Position numbers and translations under genes: made by a program. From NCBI GenBank assembly GCA_021613335.1, contig JAJTWR010000266.1:4826001-4890000 (forward strand): a stretch of 64,000 bases of DNA. Reading direction: 5' to 3'. Below are positions 39,101-52,300 of this stretch, one piece after another (position 1 is the stretch's first letter; every line of letters starts with the position of its first letter). The DNA comes from Whitmania pigra (lineage: Eukaryota > Annelida > Clitellata > Hirudinida > Haemopidae). Under the pieces are notes generated by a model. It saw only the letters and a program-made list of their open reading frames with translations. It had not been told where the DNA came from and did not search any database.

Positions 39101-41028
39101 AGCAGTTTTTTTGCAGGGCCAAATTCAATCAACATCTGATAGAGTGCAGCTCAATGACTTACAATCGCTTCTTTGTGCTACTCTACAGGTATTTGATCTT
39201 GAACTCATGTTTCATTGCTTATTAATAAGTTATGATTGATTCAATGTCTCCTTAATAGAGTGTACTTAGAAAAGTGTCACCTGGAGATGCACCCCAGATA
39301 TCAGATGCGATCATGGGTGCTCTTCTGCACATGCTCAGTACATCCAGTGGCAAGGCAGGTGGAGTTCAAGAGGATGCCCTCCTTGCTGTTTCCACTCTTA
39401 TAGAAGGTAAGCATTGCATCTTATTGGTGTGTTAACATCTTGTGGAGCAATACTAATTACCATAGGATGCCAGTTTGGTTTCTATGGTGACAATATTGCA
39501 AGATGAAATGTTGGATTGTTCTTTATATCAACCTTTAGTTTTGCATCAAAGGTTGATTAATGAAATATCCAGACATTTGACACCTACTAGACTTTTGTTG
39601 TCATGCAGGATCTTGTTATCATCATTAAGTTCTCTGAATAACACTTCTCAAATGCTATCTATTTTAGTATTGGGCGAGTCATTCATCAAATACATGGAGG
39701 CATTCAATCCCTTCTTCATTGCCGGCCTCAAAAACTATCAAGAGTATCAGGTTTGAATTATTAGTGTAGTATGATAATAAATGAACAATTTGTTAAATTC
39801 ATTGTGGTGCTGCAGGTGTGTCAGGCTGCTGTCGGACTTCTTGGTGACTTGTGCAGAGCTTTGGGCAACAAAGTCCTTCCATTCTGTGACGAGGTCATGG
39901 TCATTCTGTTGGAGAACCTTGGAGTTAGTAATGCTTTACCTGTGTACCCATACTGAGAATTCAATTTAATGTTTTTTTTTTATTCTTCCCAGAATGACCA
40001 CGTAAACAGGTGTGTCAAGCCAACCATTCTTTCCGTCTTTGGAGATGTTGCTCTTGCAGTTGGACCTGAATTCAAAAAGTACCTACCCATTGTGCTCACC
40101 ACCCTTGCACAGGCAACACAAGCTAAAGTCGACAGGGTAATTGATGATTGAATGATATATAATACAAATCTAAATATATATTTTTTGCTTTTGGAAGTAA
40201 CACATTTTAATAATTGTTTGTCATGTTAAATATTACCTAATCATAAGACTCACTTATGTTGGGAACATAAGCAAAATAGTAATTTCAAAGGATTAAATGT
40301 ACAACTCAGTTTTCAGAGCCTAAATTTTTGTTAGATATGACTTATGGAACATTACTAAACTTTCTTCAGAACAATTATGACATGATCGAGTACTTGAATG
40401 AGTTGAGAGAGGGATGTTTGGAGGCATACACAGGAATTGTCCAAGGACTGAAGGAGGATAACAACCAAGGTGGCTGATTTTTATAATCTTAGCATTGCTT
40501 GGAAATATCTTGACTAGCATTATAATTTGATTTAGTATAATAATTATAATGAATGTTTTATTAATTTCCAGCAATTGAGCTGTTGAAGCCCAGTCTTCAC
40601 AGTATTGTTGTTTTCCTCAACGACATTGCAGCGGATGATGAGAACACTGAAGCTGTTGTTGGAGCAAGTTGCGGTCTCATAGGGTGGGTGTTTTATATTT
40701 ACTACTTTGTCACCGATTTTCGTCCATGAAGTTTTCTGTGAGAAATTACCATCAGTTTGTAAGAGCTAATGTAATATTATGTTTAACTTTTTCTCTTCAG
40801 AGATCTCTGCTCTGCTTTTGGACCATCGATTTTGCCATTTATAGAAAATGATTTGATTAATGCCATGCTGAACAAGGGTAGGAAATCAAAGACAAACAAG
40901 GTCAAGACCTTGGCAACATGGGCAACAAAGGAGATCAGAAAGATGAAGAATCAGCCCTGGTAAGCAGTGACTAATTTATGCTATTAAATAATAATTACTG
41001 ATTTATTTACTTATGTTGTTTTTTCAGA
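36150..41028 (+). CDS. KPNB1: Importin subunit beta-1 (karyopherin beta-1)
   Basis: Predicted 873-aa protein from 23 coding segments: 36150-36189, 36327-36385, 36533-36715, 36788-36988, 37053-37129, 37195-37270, 37351-37500, 37563-37673, 37795-37896, 38069-38240, 38308-38552, 38620-38750, 38834-38909, 38986-39057, 39117-39188, 39259-39406, 39668-39750, 39816-39923, 39993-40136, 40370-40469, 40572-40683, 40801-40959, 41028. It starts [13 protein letters not shown] and is colinear with animal importin-beta over its HEAT-repeat length, including [20 protein letters not shown], the acidic loop [12 protein letters not shown] (from residue 334) and a KGRKSKTNK...[11 protein letters not shown] terminus. 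It carries importin-alpha/NLS cargo through nuclear pores and is released by RanGTP. The TGA stop is split: TG ends the segment at 40959 and A begins at 41028. Confidence 0.95.
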
Positions 41029-42300
41029 AGTCTCAGTTTATTGCCATCGAACAATGAGAAACTTTGAGAAGAGGACACCACTTTAAAATTCATTTGCTTA
41101 ACTATGTTTTAGGTTTTAAAAGTTGAACTACATGGAACCATTAAAGTTAAATTTTTTTCATGCAAGTGGTTGAGTGTTGTGGTTGAAAGCTGAAAGTGGT
41201 GTGCTTGTGCTCAGGTTGATTCAATGACTGATTGAAGGTTGGCCAGGTGTCTGAATGCATTGTGTCATTGCCACTGCCACATCCATGTCATGTCATTTGT
41301 GCAAGAGTTGGGAAGTAGGCATGTGATGAATGTCTTCTGAACTTGAGGAGGACATGCTGAGATATTGAGTCTGGATGTGTCATCCTCTTTTGCTCTAGGG
41401 GTATCTTACATCTCGTCTCACAGCATCTAAGACTTGTCATTTCCATCTCATTTTCTTTTGTAATCTCTCGTCTGATCTTTTGTTTATCTTTCGAAGTGCC
41501 ATTATTAACACTGACTGCCGTTCGTCTTCACTCATGCCGATCCAACTAGTTCGTTGGAGTAGGCATCCACCCCGCCCCCATCGCCATTGTCACTGGCCGC
41601 CCGTCGACATGAGTGATTTCGTTGAGTGAGTTTGTCTTTCATGGTTTGTTTTACCACGTTTGTATCATGTTGTATGCAACTTTTTCATACGGTTGTGTAT
41701 GAGTGTTAATATGTGTACAAATTGAGAATAAATTTCATTTGGCCTGGCTCGACGTTTGTGAGCATCAACTGAAGTGGTTGGGGTTCCGGGTCTTCAATGT
41801 CTGTAAATGCCGAAGCAAAAAAGTTGCGTGTTGCTGCCGTCTCATAGCCTATATTTTCAATTGCTATCACGAGTTCAGTATTATAGTATTCGGAACTAGC
41901 CTGCGAATATGGTCGGACGTGTCGGGATGATTTTTGTACTCCGCTTTGATTTCGTGCCATAGCCATTCGAAACGAGGAGCCACAAATTCCTAAATTCCTT
42001 GAATCTCTTAATTCTCTTTAGGTTTGAATTAATTCAGTGCCCAAGCATTAACTACAACGTAACGCACCAAACACCTAGTGCATGATTGAAAGCTAGCAAA
42101 CATGGCTTTTCTGGCCATAATCATGAGATTACTTGCAGATTATTGAATCAACGTCGAATTTAACCCGCTTACTAATACAAATTCAACTTACATGACACCT
42201 GCACAAAATTGTTGTGATTGGCAATAAAATCTTGCATCGGAATCAAACTTATCCACTTTCATTTACATTTAACTTAAATTGAATAAATGACAATCTACAT
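41029..42300 (+). other. Importin-beta 3' UTR and downstream spacer
   Basis: Follows the importin-beta stop and contains its 3' untranslated sequence, which seems to run several hundred bases. A GC-richer patch at about 41520-41620 contains several short words but no supported reading frame. No gene is recognised before the hAT remnant. Confidence 0.45.
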
Positions 42301-43175
42301 TACTGTCGATCCTTAGTGTCGGCATTGCTGAATGCTATTGCATCAAGGTTCCAAAGATATTTGGACTTCGATTTGAGTGATGAGGGAGTAAGAGAAGCAG
42401 TTTTGGCATCTGTTTCACACCCGATGTATAAATTGAAATGGGTTCCTCCGGAGTTGCGTAAAGAAGTTATCGAGTGCCTCTTCCAAACCCTGATTGGGTT
42501 AGTAAGTTCATTTTTTAAAAACACAGGTCTTAAATATTTTAAGTTTGTTTTTATCCTTATGGAGCTAGTGTTGTCATTATTAATTTAAAAAAGTTTAATA
42601 ATCATTTAGTTTTTAGTTTTATGTAGAATGAATTCTGCACCAACTGATAAGGATCAACATTTAGAAATAGTCCTTGACAACGAAGACTATGGATATTATG
42701 AGGATCATCAGTCTGACTTGCAAAAAGTCACCGTTAACATGGCAAACAGTATCCGCACCAATATGATGAATTATTTGTCTGATGCGGAAAGTAATCTTCC
42801 CAGCCTTGAATCAAGCCTGGTCAAAAAAATCTTTGTACAAAATAATACAACGCTGCCATCATCAGCTCCCGTAGAAAGGTTATTTAGTTCGGCAGGACTT
42901 ATTGAGACATCAAGAAGGAATAGATTACATGATTCGATGTTTCAAAAACCTTTGTTTTTAAAAGTTAATAAAAGCTTTGAAAATTGACAGTGTTGAAAAG
43001 TTCGTGCACTTTTTGGTCAAAAGTGATTTGATTTTGATGATGATTTTTGAAATACCTCTACAAGTGAACCTGATTTTAACGTGAAATCACATGCGTGAAC
43101 CTGATTTCGATTTCCAATCACTTTTTGTCTGATTTTGATTTCCAATCACCCTGAACGTGATTTTACCCATCACTG
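42301..43175 (+). pseudogene. hAT transposase C-terminal remnant with one transposon terminus
   Basis: Two open stretches encode hAT transposase. 42316 onward gives a piece with YLDFDLSDEGVREAVLAS and KWVPPELRKEVIE. 42628-42987 gives the hAT dimerisation signature LPSSAPVERLFSSAGLI followed by TSRRNRLHDS. Downstream, gtgattttacccatcactg ends at 43175 and reads as a hAT-like terminus (CAGTGATGGG on the other strand). No matching left end is visible. It is a 5'-truncated, inactive copy between importin-beta and GON4L. Confidence 0.75.
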
Positions 43176-43311
43176 CATTTAAGAATTAAATTCTGGATAT
43201 GGGGATATTTTAAGAAAACATAACTGCAACAAAGACAACAAAAGTAATACTAAAGTAAAAAAACTTCTTTTACAAATTTACATAAATAAACAAGTCTACA
43301 GCCAGGCAGCG

Positions 43312-46300
43312 CTATGGTTCTGTTTCACTGCCACTGTCCATTTTTGAATAAATTTCCATTAAATGTTCAAATCTCTTTTTTACCTGTAAGTAAATTCATT
43401 ATGTATATTATGTATAAATCATGCAATTTTGAATATATATGAAATGAAGTAAAAGTTATTTCAATACATTCTCAGTGAACTGGTATGTAATAAAAAGTAT
43501 TATTTGTAATAATGGTGACAGATATTTGGCAAAATGTAAGCCATTGCAGTATTATCTGTAACTTGGATATACCTGTTCTGCTGACTTGTTGCCCAATAAA
43601 TTGGCCACTGACTCAAATGTTGGCGATTCAGAACCTGATACTTGACACATCTCCAAAAGAACTTTATCATCATCTCTGATTTTCAACACGATTAGATCAT
43701 TTAAATTAGTAATTTGTAAATTTTTGTAATTAGTGACAGCATTTAAAAAAACAAATTAAATGATAAAAATAATAAAATCAAGGTAGTAATCTTTACCTTG
43801 ACCATGATTCGGTGTTGCATGAAATTGTCAGAGGACTTTGGACGATTGAACTCTGTGCCAAATGACCTTGGTGCACTTCTTGTTTGGAGATATTGGACCC
43901 AATTACTTTATCTGCTTGGCTTGGCTTTGTCTTATCTGCTTGCTTTTTGACATTGGTTTCCACATTTCTTTTCCTCAACTTCCTCTTGGGCTTCTCACCT
44001 TCGACCTCCGAATCACTTTCTGAAGAACTGATGACACATCTTTTCCTCTTCGGTCTCTGGTTGTCAAGCCAATTGTCATAGTTACCATCGTCATCGTCGA
44101 CGGGTGTTTCCGTCAGAACCATTTGTTCATCCTTTTTAGGGTGAGATTCGATTTCAGTACAAGTGGTATTTTTCTTTCTGCTATTTTTTGAGTTTTTCTG
44201 ATTCTTATTACTTTCACCAGCAGATTTATCAACATTTAATTCGGATGGAACCCTTGACTGAACATCGTTCGAAGGTTTGTTTTTAATTTGGCTGTCAGCC
44301 TCTTGAGCAACATCTTTAGTGCTGGGTTGGTTTTCTGAAGTGGTTTGACAAGATGGAGAATCAAGTGCGGATTTACCTTTCCTAGCAGGTCGCGGAAATC
44401 TCGAGCGGGGTGGAGGCGATTTAGACTTTGATTTCGAAGTTGTTTTCGAGGTTACGCTTGGTTGTGGCAAACATTTATCATGGTCTGTGACAACGTCATT
44501 AATAGCATTGGCTGCAGATTTTTGACAACCGTGCGAGGAACTTGAATTTCGTTGAGCATTTTTGTCCTCATTCTGAAGATGACACTTTCCTTTTGAAACC
44601 TGAGAATTCACTGAGTTACTTGCTGGTCTGCTTGCAAATTGGGCCTTAAAATACAAATAAAAACTAACTGTTTTTAAAAGTTAAATCCAATGTCATGGCA
44701 ACAAACAATTGCAATTAAAAAGGCAATCTCAGGGATTGATTGTCTCCATGCAAAGACATCATGCTAACCTTAAGGTTACATGCAGGGCAGTGGCGAGATT
44801 TTTTAGCAAGTTGTTCTGAGAAACTGATGTGGCAAATGCAACTGCAGTTTGATGTTCCCAAGTTCTCCACGTTCTCCAGAGGCAGCTCTACCTAATGATA
44901 CAAAAATATTTAATAAGAGTCTTTAAGATGCCAATAAAGTATTTTACATTGTGTGAACCATGGGTTTTTATTTGGTAATGAATACCTTTTGAATAACAAC
45001 TAATGATAATAAAAATAACAAAATAACCTTTTCAAATTCTCCTGATGTGGACTTATTATCAAGACACAAATCTACTTCCTCAAATGGAATATTCTTTTGG
45101 CTGAAAAAGATGACATATTCATAAGTGCTAGGTAAATTAAAGATGGATGACCGATGTGTTACCTGAGCTGTGGCCTGTTGTTGGGGAAAAACCATGAAAA
45201 TTCAGCAATGAGATGGGAATTGTTTTTAATCTGCTTGCTGATGAAGTTTTTCATCTCTTCTTCTGATATTAAGCCATCTCTGCTCTCCTTCAAAGCCTTA
45301 AGACATTTGTGGAATGTCTGTGGTCTCTTCTTGAAGTATTTCTGCAAACAGATGAAAAGACTCCTTTAAGCTGTCACACCTTTATGACAAAGGCAAACAT
45401 CTGAACATGAAATAATAACGAGCACGGGTAGAACAAACCTCAAGTTTGGTCATGAAGATCCGAGCTTTTTCAAATTCCAGAGAAGAAATGAAGCATCCGA
45501 GGGCTACGGCTTGATCCAACGGAAGGAATCCTGCATAATCTGAGAGTAGATCGTCATGATCCTTGAACAACTCTTTGAGATTTCCATATAATTTCCTGTG
45601 CTCCTCCATTGCCTTCATGTATTTGATGAAGAGTTCATATACAAAATATTTGCAAAAATGCTCTTAAGCCACATTTTTTAAGTGTTTAATTAAACCATTC
45701 AAACGAATAATCCAAAGTAATCCGCACTTCTTTTTCGACGAGCGTCCCTGAGAAGGCATTGGCAAACTGGAAGAGAAGTTGGTTGAATTCAGAAAAAAGG
45801 TCAGGTCTGTCTTTGAATCTCTCCTTGACACGTGAAACGTACGACTCTGCATATAACATGTCCCTTCTCTTACGCTGAAAATTATAAATAAAAATGTAAT
45901 TAAACATTCATTAAATTTTAATAAAAGTATAATTGAATCAAATGAACTTAATCATCAAAAAGTGAATTAAAACTTTAAGAAATATAATGAGAAACTCAAT
46001 AACAAGAAATATACTTTCATTTCATTATCACCATTAAGATCTAATGATCATAATCATAATCGTCCTCTGCAGTTACCATGGGATCGGACTCCAGCAACTT
46101 CTCGTCGAGCAAAGACATCATAAGATCCTGCCTCTCTTTCAGACGAAGAGCTTTCTGCTTCTCCAGCAATTGTGCTGTTGCCTTCTTGTTGAAGCTAATG
46201 ATTATAATTATTTAATAATCCCCTGACTCACTCAATTGTTGAAAATGATAAAATAATAAGATATTCAATTGAATAATTATTAACTAACTTTGAGATAATT

Positions 46301-49300
46301 AAACAATAATTCATTCTTCCGAAACAAAAGTTTGCAGATACTTACTCGATTGTGGTGCTGGCAGACATCAGCTCAGCTATGAGGACATCCTCGTCGACCC
46401 CTCCCTCGTCCTCTGTAAAAGAGGAAGCCCCCGGATTTGCACGTTCGAATGCCAAACTTTCCACTTCCGAGGGGTCCACGGTCAGCTGGCCGGCAGCTTC
46501 CTTGGGCTCGGGATCCTTGGGTTGAATGCTGACAACCGAATGCTTTTTAAGAGGAACATTTTGCTTCCTTCTTCCAAGAGGTTTCTTGGATTTCTGAGGT
46601 TCTCCTGCGATTTTAATGAAAGAAGGCTTTGGAGCCACAGACCTTAATCGTGGTCTGTCTTTTGTATTCGTTAATGTACTTGACTTTTCAACATTTTTCT
46701 TATCATTTGCTCCGTCCAATGAGCAGAAGTTCAGGTGCTTTGGTCTGAAAGTGGAAAATCGCTTTTTAAAAGGCGAAACGACGATTCCACTGTTTCCATC
46801 GTTTCCCGATCGCTCTGATGGCTTATGTCCTTCTTTCACAGGAGTACTCACTTGGGACTCACCATCGACGTGAACTCCAACACCAAAAGGAGACTTTGGG
46901 GGACTAATGAGTTTTTCCAGTTGGGCTATAGTTCTGAACGAACATCTCTTGCTATTAGGAGACATATCATCCTTACAGGAAGGTGTAGTTATACCAGCAG
47001 ACAAAGCAGGAGAGGATAACTTCTTAATGTTATCATATTCATTCACAGAAAATTTCTTAGGAGTGCAAAGCATGGCATCCATTTGATTGGCTGGTTCAAT
47101 TTGTTCAAGATGCGTCCGCTCGGCTTCTGACTGATCCATGTTTTCCACGTCCTCGGCAAAGACTACGACCTTCAAATTATCGTCAACATTGACAGATTCC
47201 TCACAGCTTTTTTGTGATTGTTCACTCGGATCATTGTCATTGACAATGCTTTGTTGAGTGTCTGCGATGGAGGTTTTGGGATCGGCATTCTTATTTTCAA
47301 TGCAGGCATCATTAAAACAGTTTATCAAACTCTGTGAATTATTATTTGTAATGCTGAGGTCACTAATGGCAAACTCTGATTTTTGGTGATCATTTTTAAA
47401 CGATGCACCTTTGGCGAGCGGCGTGGAAGAGACGACATTTCCCGAAGAGAAATATTCCAATGCACTGGCAACCGAAACTCTTGTGTCCTTATCCCCAGGT
47501 GAAGTTTCAAACAAATTCTTGACGCAACTGTCGGCTGGAATTGCCCCGTTGGTAGAGACAGAGTTATTGGATTCAGGATTAGGAAGTGTGTTGTCAAGCA
47601 TTCCTTTGAAAGGACTGAAACCTAACAGATCCACCAACTGGGAATCTGTCAACTTGTAGAGGCTGTCTTCTGAATCAACAGTCCTGCCTATAACCTTTGA
47701 GAGCTCCCTAGATGAGAAGAGATCTTCCAAATTATGAAATCCAATGGCATCACTGGAGTTAAGAGAAATATCTCCAGAAATGTGAAGGGACAAAGTCTTG
47801 TTTAAGGATTTTAAGCGTCTCAAGCTTCCGTTAATTGAAGCATTGTCGGCATCGTTTTCGGTGTTTGCATTCGACAAATTGTTCATGAATGAGTTGCCAA
47901 AGTTTTTCAAAAACTCATTCGGAGCTCCCAAATCTAAGCACTTTTTGATAATAGACACATCATTATTGGGAGGATTGTTCTCTAAAGTTGCTGGATTATT
48001 GCCAACAGTTACAAAATCATCTACTTTTTCAATGGCACTTTCAACTGGCTGTTCATTCGTGGTTTCCTCCGTCACTTGTTTAATCTTAATTCCGAGAGCC
48101 TTCAGTTGATCGTGACTGAGCACAACACAGGGTTCCTTCGAATTATCAAGACTCTTCACTGCTAATGTCATTCCAGTAGACGTCGTAACTAGAAGGTCTT
48201 TGTCTCCAGGAACTTTAGGATTATCTGTTGCTTGTGGAAGACTCGCACAATTTACGACCGTGGAAGCAGGAGGGCTGCTGACAAAGGTCACGATCTGGGG
48301 AGGATCTAGGCGGGACTCTGCCGGACGATTGCTAACGGCCGGAAGAAGTTGCAAGGGGCCGGTCCCGCCATTAACATGTGCCTGCAATTGAGCTGTTGTA
48401 CTAACAGAGGTGGACAGAGCTTCCATAGCATTTGAAATTACAGGATTTTGAACTATTGCAGATGCAGGGGGAATCATATTTTGGACGTGAGATGATGTGG
48501 AAGGAGATGACACTACAGTAACCATTAACGGAAGTTGGGTGACTGGCAGGGCAGGAGATGAAAATTCCGTCACAGATGGCGCAATGGGCACATGCGTGCT
48601 GATGATTCTCCTAATCATTGCCTTTGACACCTCCTTGTTGGCTGAAACAGGTGTACTTGAAGTGGTATATCTATCTTTAAGTCTGCTGGTAGTAATGGTG
48701 GTGGATGAAGAAGCAGTGGAGTAGGGAACACTGGAAATGATCACAGGTGAGGCTTCTAAAGGTAAAAATACGCCTGGATTCATAGGTTGCACCTGGATGA
48801 AAATTACTGGTGTATTTTGAGGTGTATCTTGACTCGGTTGTGAACGTGCATTGGCTGCATTGGATAATGTATTTCTTTTCGTGGTCCTGTAACAAGCAGT
48901 ACATAAATAATCTATTCCTGTAATCGTAATCATAATCCAGCAACTCAAACATTAAATGTCAGGAGGTGTCAAATTGACAGATTCAAATCAAAAGCTGGTT
49001 CCAATTATTCTATGCATAACAAGTTTTGGTAACTTTATAACAAATACTCACACTTTTAACTTGAGATTGTTTTCACATGCTTGCTGTTAAGTAAAAAAAT
49101 TGTTGAGAATATAAGTTCCTGCCTATATAAGTATGAGCCTTTTGCTTACTAACCGGAACTCTGGCAATCTTATTATAATTGTAAAACCAATTTGGAAGTA
49201 AAGAAGCCTTCCGTTTAATTGGGGGCATTATGTCCTTTGGTCCCAGAAGATCTAAGTTCCTTTCAAATCTTGGCAATTTCTTGTTAGTCAAGAATTGCTG

Positions 49301-52300
49301 GTAAAATAATGTAGAACTTGTAAGTGTTTGCTATTGTATTGCATATGATTACTCACTAATTTAATTTGTTAATAACAATTACTATTATTATGTAACAATC
49401 TATGAGACATTATGAAATTAAAAAATCTATAATACTAAATTATCCAATCCAGAAAAGATCAGAAATCTTCCCACCATCACTGCACTCTCAGGTTTTGTGC
49501 CATGTCTGTTTCTTTTCAAATTTCTCATCCTCAGCAGCATCTGGTTCTCTGTTTTTGTGGGCAACAACAATTCCTTGATGAACTTGAATTTGTTCGGCAG
49601 GTGTCCAAACTGATTGAGTCCAATTGCCAACAAACTGCAAGAAGAAAGTTTAAACTCTTCATGAGAAGCAAAAAGGACAATACTTTTAAGTTTTTGGACA
49701 CAAAAATGTCAGATTAATGCATGCAAACATTAATTATTATAAAGAACAAATGAAACAGAACAACATGTTTGTTTAATTTAATAACAAAATCTAAATTTTC
49801 ATATTTGTACAATGGACTCGAGCTTTTTTCCAGAATCTGATTTATTCTATTTCTCATCAAATTCCATTCACCTGTCTTCAGATTTCAAAAAGATTCTGGG
49901 CTTTTTATCATCTCCATCAATGATTTTGTACTTTGGTAGAAGAGAGGGATAAAGAAAAGCACAGCTGTTTGCAATGACATCCATTTGTTTGAAGTTTAAC
50001 TCGAACGGGTTTGGTCCTAACAAATAAGGATCGGGTCCAATAAAATTTAATTTAAGTAAATATGAACAATTTTAAATTTATTCATGAAATGGACAAAACA
50101 AATTCATTGCAGTACTTTTACCAGGACCAGCATCATTATCATCTTCGAATAAACTCGTCTTTGTTATTTCCACGGCATCTTTGAGATTTGGAGTCGAAAA
50201 GAAGGAATTTGAAAAAGCAGAAGAAAATTTTGTGCTGAAGTCTTGGAGTTCAAGCTAAAATATCAAGGCCACAAGAGTTACATTATTGCCAACTAAATTA
50301 AATTGCATGTGGTACATACATAATGAATTTTAAACTATGAAAATGATATTATTACCATGTTAATGCAATATTTTAAAAAGTATGTTAAAAGAATTTCATT
50401 GCACGACATACGATCGGGAAACAGTGAGAAAAATAAAACGTACGAGAAGCTGTTTGGACGTGTTCGAACAACGAAGAAGTTCCGGAGACGAAGAATGAGA
50501 CGAACAAACGTACGTTTGTGCCAAAAGTTGCACGTGCTGCAAAAGTACAACCACGGAGTTAGGACGTCGAAACAAACTTCAAATGCGAATAAAATAAAAT
50601 GCATTTCACACACAAAATTAAATAAAAACGACAATGACTTATAACCCTAAATTATTGAACAAAACAATTTGTAAGACGAGCACAATGATGCAATCGACTG
50701 ACCTGTGTCATTTGCACTTTCAATTGTATTTGCTCTTCTTCGGTCAGCTTTATCATGCCATCATCATCACCACCACCTGCTGTCTTTGCAGGTTCTACTT
50801 CGTTATTGACCCCCCACAATCCAAGTATGGCCAGCATTTCAGTGCCAACGCTAACGTGGAATCAATTTGTTGAGTTTTTAAAAGGTTCAACTTTAAATAA
50901 ATAGGTTTCAATTCAATAAGTAATGGAAAATAAAAGTATTGTAAAAATTAATTATTAAAGGTTATAAATCTTTAAAACTCGTTTTAAAACTTCATTTAAT
51001 CAGTCAACTCATATTGCAAGCCTTAAGCTCAAGGAATGATAAAATTTAGATGGTAAAGATGCTCACTTGAGCTTGGGAATGTGCATTGGATATTGATTTT
51101 GTGCAGCTTCTGAAGCCATGGTGTCCTGAGGTTGTGCCGGCGAAGTGATTGTAGCATCATCCAGATTTGCAATCTCACCACCGTGGGGGTTCATAATTTC
51201 CTCATTGTCGAGGTTTACAAAAACGCCTTCGTTCGAGTTTGGAAGTGGAGGCAAGTCATCGACTTCATTGTTGTTGAATTCATCGATCAGTTCATCCAGC
51301 AGACTCTTAGCCTCTTTCTCTAATAAAAGACATTTTTGTTTTTTACAACCTATTACTAAATAGGTTAATTTAGACTTTATTAGCCGTCCCTCTTCAATCA
51401 TTAATATTAAAATGTTATCACAAAACAGAAAAATATTATAAAATATGAATACTTAAGAACAGTTAAGGCAGCGGTTCTCAACCTTCCTGGCGATGCGACC
51501 CATCAGCAACACTTGCCATGCTTTGGCGAAACCCCAACAATAAAATTTATTGGGCTACCTTTGGTCTACACTCAGTTAACTTTATTGTTGCTGCTATGTC
51601 TTTGGCTTTTAAATATAATGTTCACATTTATATGCTCATTTCGCAATTGCATTTACAAATTTTATAAAAAGTTTTAAATCATTTTTATTTAAAAATTAAG
51701 TATACTCCTGCATTTCAAATTGATGAAAAACAAACTTAAAAAGAGTATGTTGATGGAAAAGGAAGAAGTAGATAAGGATTATATATATATACATACAAAA
51801 TATATATATCAATGATGATTATTGGGCACTACTTAAAATAGCTTGAACTAAAAATAAGTACTTTAATCAACAATATATATGGAGTTAAGAATTTCAAGAT
51901 TTGAGGAAATTCGTGAGCAAAACATTACTTGGAATCTTAACACTCTTGTCAAATCTGACTTCTTCTTTGTCTTGTCGTTCCTCATCTTCACCCATGAAGT
52001 TGTATTCAGGGTCGTTCGTGTCTTCATCCTCTGTGTAAACTGTCTTGACCACTGTTTTTAATTTAATAATTAGTTATTTGTTTAATAAATAATCATTTAC
52101 CAATTAATGAAGAAGCAACAAGTTATTAAATCTAATGATAGATGTTAAATTAAATGTGCATGTAGGCCATTATTGTGCAAACCGATCTTGAGATGTGCAA
52201 AGATCTTATCGAGCTGATTATTTGCATGAAGAGATTATTGCCAAAATATTACAAAATGATAAATTTGCTTGCTCTCATTGGAATCCCCAAGAAGATGTGA

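Noticed and set aside
39475..39756. Plus-strand ORF inside importin-beta
   Set aside because: Mostly intron sequence read through into the exon at 39668-39750; the intron has normal GT/AG ends.
41706..41966. Minus-strand ORF in the importin-beta 3' region
   Set aside because: No homology recognised and antisense to a likely 3' UTR; no splice partners.
50335..50644. Overlapping plus and minus ORFs at 50.3-50.6 kb
   Set aside because: The minus ORF frame does not match GON4L. The real exon is 50444-50536 in another frame (HVQLLAQ...), which restores phase and homology.
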